From Bacteroidales bacterium UBA5536 (GTDB taxonomy: Bacteria > Bacteroidota > Bacteroidia > Bacteroidales > F082): a DNA stretch of 64,000 bases. The position numbers and the translations under genes were made by a program. The stretch lies in contig DINQ01000016.1 in the NCBI GenBank assembly GCA_002426795.1, positions 314,273 through 378,272 on the forward strand, written 5' to 3'. Below, piece by piece: positions 37,489-46,281 of this stretch. Under the pieces are notes generated by a model. The model saw only the letters and a program-made list of their open reading frames with translations. It was not told the origin of the DNA and ran no database searches. Each line of letters starts with the position of its first letter. Position 1 is the first letter of the stretch.

Positions 37489-38025
37489 TTGAAAATTAAA
37501 CATGCAATCATCGGGCTATTTGTGCTGGTATCAATTCTGTTGCCAGAGTTTCTGTTGCTGCGTTTGTACTTTCAACGACAGACAGCGATGGAGGTGGCTG
37601 TTGAAGTAGTAAGAGATAAAAAATTAGTTGATACATTTCGCTTATTGAAGATTTCACAACAGGACAAGCAAGACATTGGCAATGGGTTTTTTCAGTTAAA
37701 AAAGCACGAGTTTGTGTGGCAGGGCATGATGTATGATATTGTAAGTGAGCTCAGCGTTGGGGATTATACCTGGTACCTGGTTTATCCTGACCGAAAAGAA
37801 ACCGAAACGGTGGCTCATATTAGAAAGATAAATGAATACAAACATGAGAAACAAGCGAATGATAAGACCAAAGTTGAATCGATAACTTTTTTCAACTGGT
37901 TTGTCGCCGACCTGGCATATTTTGATGAACTGCCCCTTGTTTTCGTTCGGAAACCTTATGTTGCTCAATCGCATTTATTGGTTGAGAGAGCCCTGGATTC
38001 AATTAAAAAGCCGCCAAAAATGTAA
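37489..38025 (+). CDS. Hypothetical membrane-anchored protein
   Basis: A 178-residue protein I do not recognise. One hydrophobic segment near the N-terminus (KIKHAIIGLFVLVSILLPEFLLLRLY) anchors it, followed by about 150 mostly beta/alpha polar residues. I prefer the TTG at 37489 (MKIKHAIIG) to a TTG at 37468, because the promoter -7 box at 37473-37480 lies between them. A terminator-like hairpin follows at 38037. The stretch FNWFVADLAYFDELPLVFVRKPYV is the most distinctive sequence. No function is proposed. Confidence 0.7.
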   Translation: MKIKHAIIGLFVLVSILLPEFLLLRLYFQRQTAMEVAVEVVRDKKLVDTFRLLKISQQDKQDIGNGFFQLKKHEFVWQGMMYDIVSELSVGDYTWYLVYPDRKETETVAHIRKINEYKHEKQANDKTKVESITFFNWFVADLAYFDELPLVFVRKPYVAQSHLLVERALDSIKKPPKM

Positions 38026-38036
38026 TGCCAATACAA

Positions 38037-38059
38037 ACGAATGCGATCATTCGTTTTTA
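38037..38059 (+). terminator. Terminator-like hairpin 1
   Basis: ACGAATG/CATTCGT stem of 7 bp with loop CGAT, followed by TTTTT, just after the 37489 gene. Confidence 0.6.
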
Positions 38060-38066
38060 AAGAATT

Positions 38067-38098
38067 GAACAGGATGAATTGTCCTGTTCGATCGATTT
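38067..38098 (+). terminator. Terminator-like hairpin 2
   Basis: GAACAGGA/TCCTGTTC perfect 8 bp stem with a 7-base loop, then GATCGATTTTTC. It lies just 31-62 bases before the heme receptor ATG, so it could be a second terminator or a leader structure of that gene. Confidence 0.5.
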
Positions 38099-38128
38099 TT
38101 CACGCTTTTTCACGAACAAGAAATTACC

Positions 38129-40537
38129 ATGAAGAAATTTATTTTAATGCTTCAGCTATTGTTGCTGTTGGCTACGATAGCTGAAGCGCAAACCGTATCG
38201 GTGCGGGATGCCATCAGCGGGCAAGGCCTTGAATTTGCCACCATCAGCAGTCATGCTACAAATTTTAGTGCACTCACCGACAGCAGGGGCAAGGCAGAAG
38301 TTTCACGGCTTGAAAATACCGACAGCATCTATTTCAATACCATTGGTTACGAAATGCGCCTATTGAGCTGGGAACAGCTTAGGGCGATGAACTTCATCGT
38401 TGCTCTGCAGCCATTGGATTATAACCTTGACGAGGTTATTGTGAGCGCAACCCGCTGGGCGCAGCCCCGTCGCGATTTAACCCAGAAAGTTTCGAGTATC
38501 CGCGCCGATGAAATCAGTTTGGCGAATCCGCAAACCGCTGCCGACCTCCTATCGGCTAGCGGGGAAGTTTTTATCCAGAAAAGTCAGCAGGGTGGAGGAA
38601 GCCCGATGATTCGGGGATTTGCCACAAACCGCCTCCTCATTAGTGTTGATGGGGTGCGCATGAACAATGCCATTTTCAGAAGTGGCAACCTGCAAAACAT
38701 TATTTCCATCGATCCATTTTCGGTGCAGAGTGCCGAGGTGTTGTTTGGACCTGGTTCGGTGATCTACGGAAGTGATGCCATTGGTGGTGTGATGAACTTC
38801 AGTACACTGCAACCGAAGTTCTCAACTGATGACCAAGTGCTTGTGCAGGGCAATGCCATTGCACGTTTTTCGTCGGCCAACAGCGAATTGACCGAACATT
38901 TTGATGTGGGAATAGGTGGACGAAAATGGGCTTCGGTCACGAGTTTCAGCTTCAATAAGTTTGGGGATTTACGCATGGGGTCCAAAGGACCTGCTGAGTA
39001 TCTGCGCAACGAATATGTGCAGCGCGTTGACAGTGTGGACCAGGTGGTAACAAATACGGATCCGCTCGTGCAAACACCGAGTGGCTATCAGATGACAAGC
39101 CTGTTGCAGAAATTTCGATTCAAACCCAACGAAAGATGGGACTTTGAATACGGATTCAACTATTCGGCCACTTCCGATTATGCACGTTACGACCGCTTGC
39201 TGCGCTATCGGAATGGTTTGCCACGCAGCGCTGAATGGTATTATGGACCGCAAATTTGGATGATGAACAATCTGCGTATCACACACCGTTCTGATGCAGT
39301 GCTTTTTGATGAAATGATTGTGAATGCTGCCGTGCAGCATTTTGAAGAAAGTCGTCACGATCGTGATTTCAACAAAAGTACGCTGGCCGAACGTTTCGAA
39401 AAAGTTGAAGCCTATTCGCTAAACCTCGATTTTGCCAAAGAATTGAGTGAAAGTTCAAAATTGCTTTATGGAGCCGAAGTTGTATCAAACCAGGTTGTTT
39501 CGACAGGAGTTGATAGAAATGTAAAAACTGGAGTTGGTGTTGCCGGCCCTGCCCGCTATCCTGCCTCTTCATGGCTTTCAGCAGCGGCTTTTGCTACTTT
39601 TCAGCATCGTTTTTCCGAATCAACTTTGATGCAGGCCGGCATCCGTTATAATTACTTCAGCCTGCAGGCCGATTTCGATACAACTTTTTACCCATTTCCG
39701 TTCAAGGAAGTATCGCTCGACAACAGCGCCCTTACAGGAAGCATTGGTATCAACTACCATCCCGACGAGAGCTGGGTAGTCAGGGCCAATCTCTCAAGTG
39801 GTTTCAGGTCGCCAAATGTAGATGACCTGGGCAAAGTTTTCGACTCTGAGCCGGGTGCAGTAGTTGTGCCAAATCCTGCGCTTAAGCCTGAATATGCTTA
39901 CAATGCCGAATTCGATGTAGCCAAGGTTTTTGCCCACCGTTTGAAGCTGGACGTCTCAGCGTACTACACTTACCTCGACAATGCGATGGTGCGCCGTGAT
40001 TTCACGCTCAATGGACGCGACAGTATCGTATATGATGGTGAGATGAGTCGGGTGCAGGCCATACAAAATGCGGCCAAAGCAACTGTTTATGGTGTTCAGG
40101 CTTCTGCTGAATGGAAGATGGGCGGAGGGTTCAGCCTGTATTCATTGCTCACCTGGCAAAAAGGTGAAGAAGAACTCGATGATGGAAGTATGAGTCCCTT
40201 GCGACATGCAGCACCACTGTTTGGGATGTCACGCCTGCGTTTTGACGCACCGCATCTACGGATTGATTTATATACCAATTACAGCAGCAAAGTGCCTTTT
40301 GCTGATATGCCTGAAGAAGAAAAAGGCAAGGATTATATGTATGCCATCGATGCTGATGGCAATCCTTTTTCGCCCGGCTGGTATACACTTAACCTCAAAG
40401 CAATGGTTTTTGTGACAGATGATCTCGATATCAGTGCGGGAGTGGAGAATCTTACCGATCAGCGCTATCGACCCTATTCCTCAGGTTTGGTCGCTGCCGG
40501 AAGGAATGTGATTTTCTCGGCCCGTTTCAAGTTCTGA
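38129..40537 (+). CDS. TonB-dependent outer-membrane receptor, heme/hemoglobin type
   Basis: An 802-residue receptor with a signal peptide (MKKFILMLQLLLLLATIAEAQ), a short carboxypeptidase-like beta domain (about 22-95), a plug and a 22-strand barrel. The plug has the block GGGSPMIRGFATNRLLISVDGVRMNNAIFRSGNLQNI, and the barrel has FRSPNVDDLGKVFDSEPGAVVVPNPALKPE with the FRxP/NPxL-type boxes of heme receptors such as HmuR. Import of heme or hemoproteins is inferred from these. No hmuY, chelatase or heme ABC gene adjoins it. A strong terminator follows. Confidence 0.85.
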   Translation: MKKFILMLQLLLLLATIAEAQTVSVRDAISGQGLEFATISSHATNFSALTDSRGKAEVSRLENTDSIYFNTIGYEMRLLSWEQLRAMNFIVALQPLDYNLDEVIVSATRWAQPRRDLTQKVSSIRADEISLANPQTAADLLSASGEVFIQKSQQGGGSPMIRGFATNRLLISVDGVRMNNAIFRSGNLQNIISIDPFSVQSAEVLFGPGSVIYGSDAIGGVMNFSTLQPKFSTDDQVLVQGNAIARFSSANSELTEHFDVGIGGRKWASVTSFSFNKFGDLRMGSKGPAEYLRNEYVQRVDSVDQVVTNTDPLVQTPSGYQMTSLLQKFRFKPNERWDFEYGFNYSATSDYARYDRLLRYRNGLPRSAEWYYGPQIWMMNNLRITHRSDAVLFDEMIVNAAVQHFEESRHDRDFNKSTLAERFEKVEAYSLNLDFAKELSESSKLLYGAEVVSNQVVSTGVDRNVKTGVGVAGPARYPASSWLSAAAFATFQHRFSESTLMQAGIRYNYFSLQADFDTTFYPFPFKEVSLDNSALTGSIGINYHPDESWVVRANLSSGFRSPNVDDLGKVFDSEPGAVVVPNPALKPEYAYNAEFDVAKVFAHRLKLDVSAYYTYLDNAMVRRDFTLNGRDSIVYDGEMSRVQAIQNAAKATVYGVQASAEWKMGGGFSLYSLLTWQKGEEELDDGSMSPLRHAAPLFGMSRLRFDAPHLRIDLYTNYSSKVPFADMPEEEKGKDYMYAIDADGNPFSPGWYTLNLKAMVFVTDDLDISAGVENLTDQRYRPYSSGLVAAGRNVIFSARFKF

Positions 40538-40545
40538 CAAGCATT

Positions 40546-40590
40546 GAACAGCCGGTTTTCTTCTGATAGCCGGCTGTTCTTTCTGCTTTT
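40546..40590 (+). terminator. Rho-independent terminator after heme-type receptor
   Basis: GAACAGCCGG and CCGGCTGTTC form a perfect 10 bp stem with a 14-base loop, followed by TTTCTGCTTTT. Confidence 0.85.
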
Positions 40591-40753
40591 GGATACAGCT
40601 TAAGAAATGAAATGTTAAGTAATTTTAATTTTTCAACTTAGTTACAACAACCATCAAAATTGTGCGTTTTATCGCTGAACATAAAAACTCATGACAGCTT
40701 TAGATGAACATCTGCTTGTCAAGGCTGTTATTAATCCAAACAAAAAAAATTTT

Positions 40754-41254
40754 ATGGCAAATATTACTTTGGGAGGAAATCCCATCCAGACCGTTGGCGA
40801 GCTTCCTGCAGTGGGCTCGCAGGCTCCTGCTTTTAACCTTGTAAACTCTGACCTGAGCGCGCTCAACAATGATTCGCTTAAGGGAAAGAAGGTGGTGCTT
40901 AACATTTTTCCCAGCCTGGATACCGCAGTTTGTGCTACCTCGGTTCGCAAGTTCAATGCAGAAGCCGGTAAGTTGAATAACACTGTTGTGGTATGTGTGT
41001 CGAAAGACCTTCCTTTTGCACACAAACGATTCTGTACTACCGAAGGCCTCGAAAATGTAGTTTCGGCTTCAGATTTTAGAGACGGAAGTTTTGGGAAGAA
41101 ATACGGCGTTGAAATTGCTGACGGTGCTTTTGCAGGTTTGCACTCACGCGCTGTCGTGGTCCTCAACGAAGATGGAAAAGTTGTGTACAACGAACAGGTT
41201 CCTGAAATTGCACAGGAGCCTAATTATGAGGAAGCACTCAAAGCGCTCAAATAA
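40754..41254 (+). CDS. tpx: Thiol peroxidase (Tpx)
   Basis: A 166-residue atypical two-cysteine peroxiredoxin. The ATG at 40754 (MANITLGGNPIQTVGELP) gives the family's usual length; a longer in-frame start at 40691 adds 21 unconserved residues. The peroxidatic Cys is in FPSLDTAVCATSV and the resolving Cys in KRFCTTEGLENV. The gene is followed at 41281 by a strong terminator. Tpx reduces lipid and alkyl hydroperoxides with thioredoxin. Confidence 0.95.
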   Translation: MANITLGGNPIQTVGELPAVGSQAPAFNLVNSDLSALNNDSLKGKKVVLNIFPSLDTAVCATSVRKFNAEAGKLNNTVVVCVSKDLPFAHKRFCTTEGLENVVSASDFRDGSFGKKYGVEIADGAFAGLHSRAVVVLNEDGKVVYNEQVPEIAQEPNYEEALKALK

Positions 41255-41280
41255 AATTCCAGTTTAAGCTATATCCAGAA

Positions 41281-41318
41281 AATCGTCTGTACAAAATATG
41301 TGCAGGCGATTTTTTTTG
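41281..41318 (+). terminator. Rho-independent terminator of tpx
   Basis: AATCGTCTGTAC/GTGCAGGCGATT stem of 12 pairs (two G-U) with a 7-base loop, followed by eight T. Confidence 0.9.
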
Positions 41319-41539
41319 TGTTCGCGAAGGTTTTTCAATCTATCTCTTTGTTTTAACTTAACATTCGTAGAAGTTAATATTCTGAAATAATCATAAAATA
41401 TAGATAATCAGTCATATAAGTTTATTTTATTTATCTTCTTAAAACAAACTTAACATTATTATAAAAGCTTTTTAATTAGCTTACCGGTAGCGAATAGGCA
41501 ATTTTGCATCAGAAATTTTCAACTAAACCTAAAATAAAA

Positions 41540-42985
41540 ATGAAAAAAATTCTAATGCTTACACTGATTGCAACAATTGCAATTTTGACTTCCTGTAAAA
41601 AGGATGAAAACAACGACACAAAACAAGCGCCTAAAGTAAGTGCTCCGGCTGCAACCAATGCCACTATTGGTGAATCGGTTGAGCTTTCATTTGCCTTTAC
41701 CGCTGAAGCTGGATTTAAATCGAGCGCTGTTGCTGCAACAAATGGAACTGCTGCGGTGAAAACTGACGGTACTGCAGGGGCTACTTCGGGAACAATCGTC
41801 GTAACCTATACCGCTGGCAGCGCAACCGGAGCCGGTTCTGTCTCTCTTACGGTGATGGACAACAACAACCAAACAGATGATGCTACTGCTGTAATGAATG
41901 TTGCAGCCGAGCAAACAACATTCAATGTGAATGGCAATATCACTGAAAATACAACCTGGGAGACCGGAAAGGTTTACGTTTTGCAAACCCGTGTAACAGT
42001 CGTATCTGGAGTAACCCTGACTATTGAGCCTGGTGTAATCGTAAAAGGCGAAGCCGGCACAGGCCCCAATGCAACAGCTTTGTTGGTTGCACGTGGTGGT
42101 AAATTGATGGCCGAAGGAACTGCTTCTGCTCCAATCATTTTCACTTCTGTTGCCGACGAAATTATCCCGGGTCAGATCGAAAGTCCTAACCTTGAACCTA
42201 CTTTGAACGGCCTTTGGGGTGGTTTGATTGTTCTTGGAAACGCCCACATCTCAGCCGATGCTGAGTCAGTGCAAATTGAAGGAATTCCACCTTCAGATCC
42301 AAACGGACTTTATGGTGGCACCAACGATGCCGATAATTCGGGCGTGATCAAATATGTTTCTATCCGTCACGGAGGAACAAACATTGGCGAAGGAAACGAA
42401 ATCAATGGATTGACACTTGGTGGTGTTGGTTCAGGCACAGTGATTGAAAATGTTGAAATAGTTGCCAATCAGGATGATGGCGTTGAATGGTTTGGTGGCT
42501 TCGTCAACGTGAAAAACCTCTTGGTTTGGAATGCCGGTGACGATGCTGTTGACACAGACCAGGCATGGGGTGGTACACTCGACAACTTCATCGTTGTGAA
42601 CCCCAGTGATGAATGCTTTGAACTTGATGGAGGTGAAGGCGAGTCTGCTGCCAAGCAAACCATTAAAAACGGTACTGTTCTTGCCATGGATGCCGACGGA
42701 CTCGTTGACAACGATCCAAACTCCTATGTTGATATGATGAATATTTACTTCACTGATCTGAAACAAGGACAGGATTTTGATGAAGTACCAACTGACTTCG
42801 TGTGTGTATTCTCTAATCTGCAGGCAACCATCCCTGATGGTTTAACCGTGGCCGACTTCTTCAAAGATGGCTCAGATGCGGCTGTAACCGCTGTTGCAGC
42901 AGGAGCAAATACGGTTGGTGCTGACGCTTCAAAATTCCAGGGCTGGACCTGGGCTGGTGCTTCGGGAAACCTGAATGGATTATAA
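41540..42985 (+). CDS. Surface or periplasmic lipoprotein with parallel beta-helix-like region
   Basis: A 481-residue lipoprotein. The ATG at 41540 gives MKKILMLTLIATIAILTSC, with a lipobox and acylated Cys19 followed by KKDENND. Residues about 35-130 are a Thr/Ala-rich Ig/cadherin-like segment; about 140-440 reads like a right-handed beta-helix (VYVLQTRVTVVSGVTLTIEPGVIVKGEAG, SAPIIFTSVADE, VIKYVSIRHGG, VIENVEIVANQDDGVEWFGG). It lies directly upstream of a TonB receptor, with a terminator-like hairpin between. In the family this pairing is frequent; I do not know the substrate. Confidence 0.8.
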   Translation: MKKILMLTLIATIAILTSCKKDENNDTKQAPKVSAPAATNATIGESVELSFAFTAEAGFKSSAVAATNGTAAVKTDGTAGATSGTIVVTYTAGSATGAGSVSLTVMDNNNQTDDATAVMNVAAEQTTFNVNGNITENTTWETGKVYVLQTRVTVVSGVTLTIEPGVIVKGEAGTGPNATALLVARGGKLMAEGTASAPIIFTSVADEIIPGQIESPNLEPTLNGLWGGLIVLGNAHISADAESVQIEGIPPSDPNGLYGGTNDADNSGVIKYVSIRHGGTNIGEGNEINGLTLGGVGSGTVIENVEIVANQDDGVEWFGGFVNVKNLLVWNAGDDAVDTDQAWGGTLDNFIVVNPSDECFELDGGEGESAAKQTIKNGTVLAMDADGLVDNDPNSYVDMMNIYFTDLKQGQDFDEVPTDFVCVFSNLQATIPDGLTVADFFKDGSDAAVTAVAAGANTVGADASKFQGWTWAGASGNLNGL

Positions 42986-43010
42986 CCCCCTTTTCATATA
43001 GTTTTTTAGA

Positions 43011-43044
43011 AGCTCGCAGGTAAAACGCCTGCGGGCTTTCTTTG
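43011..43044 (+). terminator. Hairpin with T-run between lipoprotein and TonB receptor genes
   Basis: AGCTCGCAGG and CCTGCGGGCT form a stem (one G-U) with a TAAAACG loop, followed by TTCTTT. It could attenuate transcription into the receptor gene. Confidence 0.65.
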
Positions 43045-43069
43045 GTAATAGTAACGGTAACTTTGACTG

Positions 43070-45970
43070 ATGAATAACGTGAAAAAAAAATCTCTTTCTC
43101 TCTTGATTATTTTATTGAGCTTTACACTGGCACATGCGCAGAATGGTTTTATCCGCGGAACTGTTTATGACGATGTTACGGCAGAAGAATTGCCTGGTGT
43201 CACGGTTTACATTGAAGGTACAACCATTGGCGCAATGACCGATTTCGACGGCAAGTTCAGCCTGTCAGTTCCAGCAGGAAAGCATGACGTGCGCGTTTCG
43301 TTCATCTCCTACGAGACGATCAATATCAAGGGATTGGAGGTAAAAGCCGGTGAAGTTACCTTACTTGACAACCTTCGGCTCAAAGAGGCCAACATCCAAT
43401 TGGGTGAAGTGGTTGTCTCTGCTGAATTGATCAGAAACAACGAAGCTGCGTTGTTGACAGTCAAGAAAAAATCGGCTAACCTATTGGATGGTATTTCATC
43501 GGCCAACTTCCGGAAGATTGGCGACTCTGATGCAGCCTCCTCTATGAAACGCGTTCCAGGAGTTTCGGTCGAGGGAGGAAAGTACATTTATGTGCGTGGT
43601 TTGGGCGATCGTTACACCAAAGCCATCCTGAATGGTGTTGATATTCCTGGTCTTGATCCCGATCGCAATACACTGCAAATGGATATTTTTCCGACCAATG
43701 TAATCGAAAACATCGTGGTAATGAAATCGTTTACAGCCGACCTGCCCGCTGATTTTACAGGCGGTGTAATTGATATTGCGACCAAAGAATTTCCTGAAGA
43801 ACTGAGTGCTGGAGTATCACTCAGTGCCGGTTATAACCCTGCCATGCATTTTAATATAAATTACCTGACATACGAAGGTGGTAAAACAGACTGGCTGGGA
43901 TATGATGACGGAACCCGCGCAATTCCGGCTACAGAAAATATCCCCCTTTTCTCTGAAGTCGTCGGCAATCCCAATGGCGAAAAGGGTCTTCGCTACCAGG
44001 AAATCTTGCATGCATTTAACCCTACGCTTGCAGCCATCCAAAAGCAGAGTTTCATGGACTACAGCATTGGTGCTTCTATTGGAAACCAGCACAATGGTGA
44101 AAAAGTAACCTGGGGTTACAATGTTGCGCTGTCTTACAAAAACGAAACGGAATATTATCAGGATGCAGAATACGGCCGCTATGGTGTGCAAAGCGATCCA
44201 GGCATATTCGAAATGGAAAACCGTGAATTTCAGAAAGGGAATTATGGGGTTAACAATGTTTTGGTGAGCGGTTTGGCTGGTTTGGCACTTAAAACCAAAC
44301 ACTCGAAATATAAATTGAATGTGCTCCGCCTGCAAAATGGTGAATCCAAAGCGGGTATTTTTGACTACCAGAAATCTAACCAGGGCACTGTTTTTAATGG
44401 ATTTCAACACAACCTCGAATATAGCCAGCGCGAACTGACCAATGTGTTGCTGAGTGGCGTGCATTATTTTGGGGGTAACAAATGGGAAGTAGAGTGGAAG
44501 CTTTCTCCCACACTTTCCAAAATCAACGACCCTGATATCCGATTTACGCGCTATGAAGATCGCGATGGCATTTATCATATTGGCACCGAGTCAGGCTTTC
44601 CCGAACGCATTTGGCGCGAGCTGAAAGAAACCAATTATTCAGGTATCCTGAGTATTACAAAAGACTACAATTTCAGGGGCGAAAAAGCCAGGTTGAAATT
44701 TGGGGGAGCCTATGTGGCGAAAGAACGTGATTTTATCATCCGCAATTTTGCGTTGAATATCCGTAATCTTCAGTTGACGGGCGATCCGAATGAACTTTTC
44801 CTTCCAGAAAACATTTGGCCTTCCAACGGTAGTGTGGGCAAAGGAACAACCTATGAAGCACCCTTTATACCTACTAACCCAAATCAGTACAATGCCCAAA
44901 CGACCAATACAGCCGCTTACATTTCAACAGAAATAACGCCCTTTAACCGCTTAAAAGCCATTGTGGGCGTGCGAGCCGAAGACTTCAAGCAGCGCTATAC
45001 AGGCCAGGATCAGCAAGGTGTGAATGTGTTGGACAACGCGCTCGTGCTGGATAAAACTTCATTCTTCCCAACGGTCAACCTGATTTACAGCCTCACCGAA
45101 AACCAAAACCTGCGCTTTTCTTACGCGAAAACCATCGCGCGGCCTTCGTTCAAAGAATTGTCTTATGCCGAGATTTTCGACCCTATTACAGGCCGCACTT
45201 TTATTGGCGGACTTTTTCGCGATGCCAACGATGTAGCCAACATTGTATACTGGGATGGGAATCTGCAGAGCACAGATATTCAAAATCTCGACCTGAGGTG
45301 GGAAACTTTTCAACCCGGTGGCCAAACCATTTCGGTGAGTGGTTTTTACAAACAGTTTAGCAGGCCAATTGAGTTGGTCCAGTATATTACACTTGTGGGT
45401 GCTTTTCAGCCCAGGAATGTTGGCGATGGACAAGTGTTTGGTGCTGAATTGGAAGTAAGGCAAAAACTAGGTTTCGTGACAGAAAGATTATCCAATTTTG
45501 CTTTTAACGCCAACTTTACATGGACCAAAAGCCGCATCAAGCTGAGCGCTACAGAGTACCAATCGCGTCTGGACAATGCCCGCACAGGCCAGTCAATTGA
45601 TGAATATCGCGACATGGCAGGGCAGGCACCCTATCTGATCAATGCCGGTTTTGCCTACGAAGGCGGTACAAAAGGATTCTGGCAGGGTTTGGAGGCCGGT
45701 GTTTATTACAATGTGCAGGGAAAAACCCTTGCTATTGTTGGTATAGTTGACCGCCCTGATATTTACACTCTTCCATTCAACAGCTTGAATATCAACGTAA
45801 ACAAACGATTTGGTAAGGACAAAAAAATGCAAATCGGCTTGAAAATCGACAATCTGCTCTCTTCAAGAAAAGAGTCGGTGTTTGAGTCGTATGAAGCAGC
45901 CGATCAGTATTTTACACGACTTTCTCCCGGAACAAAAATGACACTGAGATTTAGTTACGATATTTTTTAA
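43070..45970 (+). CDS. TonB-dependent receptor with N-terminal carboxypeptidase-like domain, substrate unknown
   Basis: A 966-residue receptor. Signal peptide ends about LAHAQ; residues about 25-110 form a carboxypeptidase-regulatory-like domain (GTVYDDVTAEELPGVTVYIEGT). The plug contains RVPGVSVEGGKYIYVRGLGDRYTKAILNGVDIPGLDPDRN, the mark of a distinct receptor subgroup whose plug block differs from SusC and from siderophore receptors. The barrel ends in LRFSYDIF with a terminal Phe. Paired with the upstream lipoprotein, analogous to but not the same as SusC/SusD. Substrate not assignable. Confidence 0.87.
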   Translation: MNNVKKKSLSLLIILLSFTLAHAQNGFIRGTVYDDVTAEELPGVTVYIEGTTIGAMTDFDGKFSLSVPAGKHDVRVSFISYETINIKGLEVKAGEVTLLDNLRLKEANIQLGEVVVSAELIRNNEAALLTVKKKSANLLDGISSANFRKIGDSDAASSMKRVPGVSVEGGKYIYVRGLGDRYTKAILNGVDIPGLDPDRNTLQMDIFPTNVIENIVVMKSFTADLPADFTGGVIDIATKEFPEELSAGVSLSAGYNPAMHFNINYLTYEGGKTDWLGYDDGTRAIPATENIPLFSEVVGNPNGEKGLRYQEILHAFNPTLAAIQKQSFMDYSIGASIGNQHNGEKVTWGYNVALSYKNETEYYQDAEYGRYGVQSDPGIFEMENREFQKGNYGVNNVLVSGLAGLALKTKHSKYKLNVLRLQNGESKAGIFDYQKSNQGTVFNGFQHNLEYSQRELTNVLLSGVHYFGGNKWEVEWKLSPTLSKINDPDIRFTRYEDRDGIYHIGTESGFPERIWRELKETNYSGILSITKDYNFRGEKARLKFGGAYVAKERDFIIRNFALNIRNLQLTGDPNELFLPENIWPSNGSVGKGTTYEAPFIPTNPNQYNAQTTNTAAYISTEITPFNRLKAIVGVRAEDFKQRYTGQDQQGVNVLDNALVLDKTSFFPTVNLIYSLTENQNLRFSYAKTIARPSFKELSYAEIFDPITGRTFIGGLFRDANDVANIVYWDGNLQSTDIQNLDLRWETFQPGGQTISVSGFYKQFSRPIELVQYITLVGAFQPRNVGDGQVFGAELEVRQKLGFVTERLSNFAFNANFTWTKSRIKLSATEYQSRLDNARTGQSIDEYRDMAGQAPYLINAGFAYEGGTKGFWQGLEAGVYYNVQGKTLAIVGIVDRPDIYTLPFNSLNINVNKRFGKDKKMQIGLKIDNLLSSRKESVFESYEAADQYFTRLSPGTKMTLRFSYDIF

Positions 45971-46281
45971 TTAAAGGTTATTTGCATGCTGCATACGACG
46001 GCAACCCTGCCGATTTTGATTATAAACCATACAATCTCAGGTGGCAGTTTGAATCAGGTGATGCCGTATAGATGATCTCTTAATGGCAATTCAAAACACT
46101 CGGTAAGCATTTGGCAGGCACTTATAAACTTGGTTTTTTTTTCTCATAACCATTGAATTTATTGAAAAAAGCCTTGATCATTCGATTCCAGTTTAGACGA
46201 ACCTACAGCAATATGGTTTTTATGCCTATCCCGAACTGGAATTGTGAAGAAAGAGAAATCAGACTCGTGTTATGTTTGAGA
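45971..46281. other. 311-base gap with a possible decayed gene fragment
   Basis: No complete gene. In the + frame beginning at about 45984, after the receptor stop, a run of 31 codons reads GYLHAAYDGNPADFDYKPYN and further residues to a TAG at 46069-46071. It has protein-like composition but no start and no continuation. Later bases give no long frame. It may be a gene relic or chance; I do not recognise the family. Confidence 0.3.

Noticed and set aside
40691..40753. Upstream start for tpx
   Set aside because: Adds 21 unconserved residues; the ATG at 40754 gives the family length.
43817..44578. 253-codon minus-strand frame inside the TonB receptor
   Set aside because: Antisense shadow; the plus-strand receptor has a full, conserved frame.
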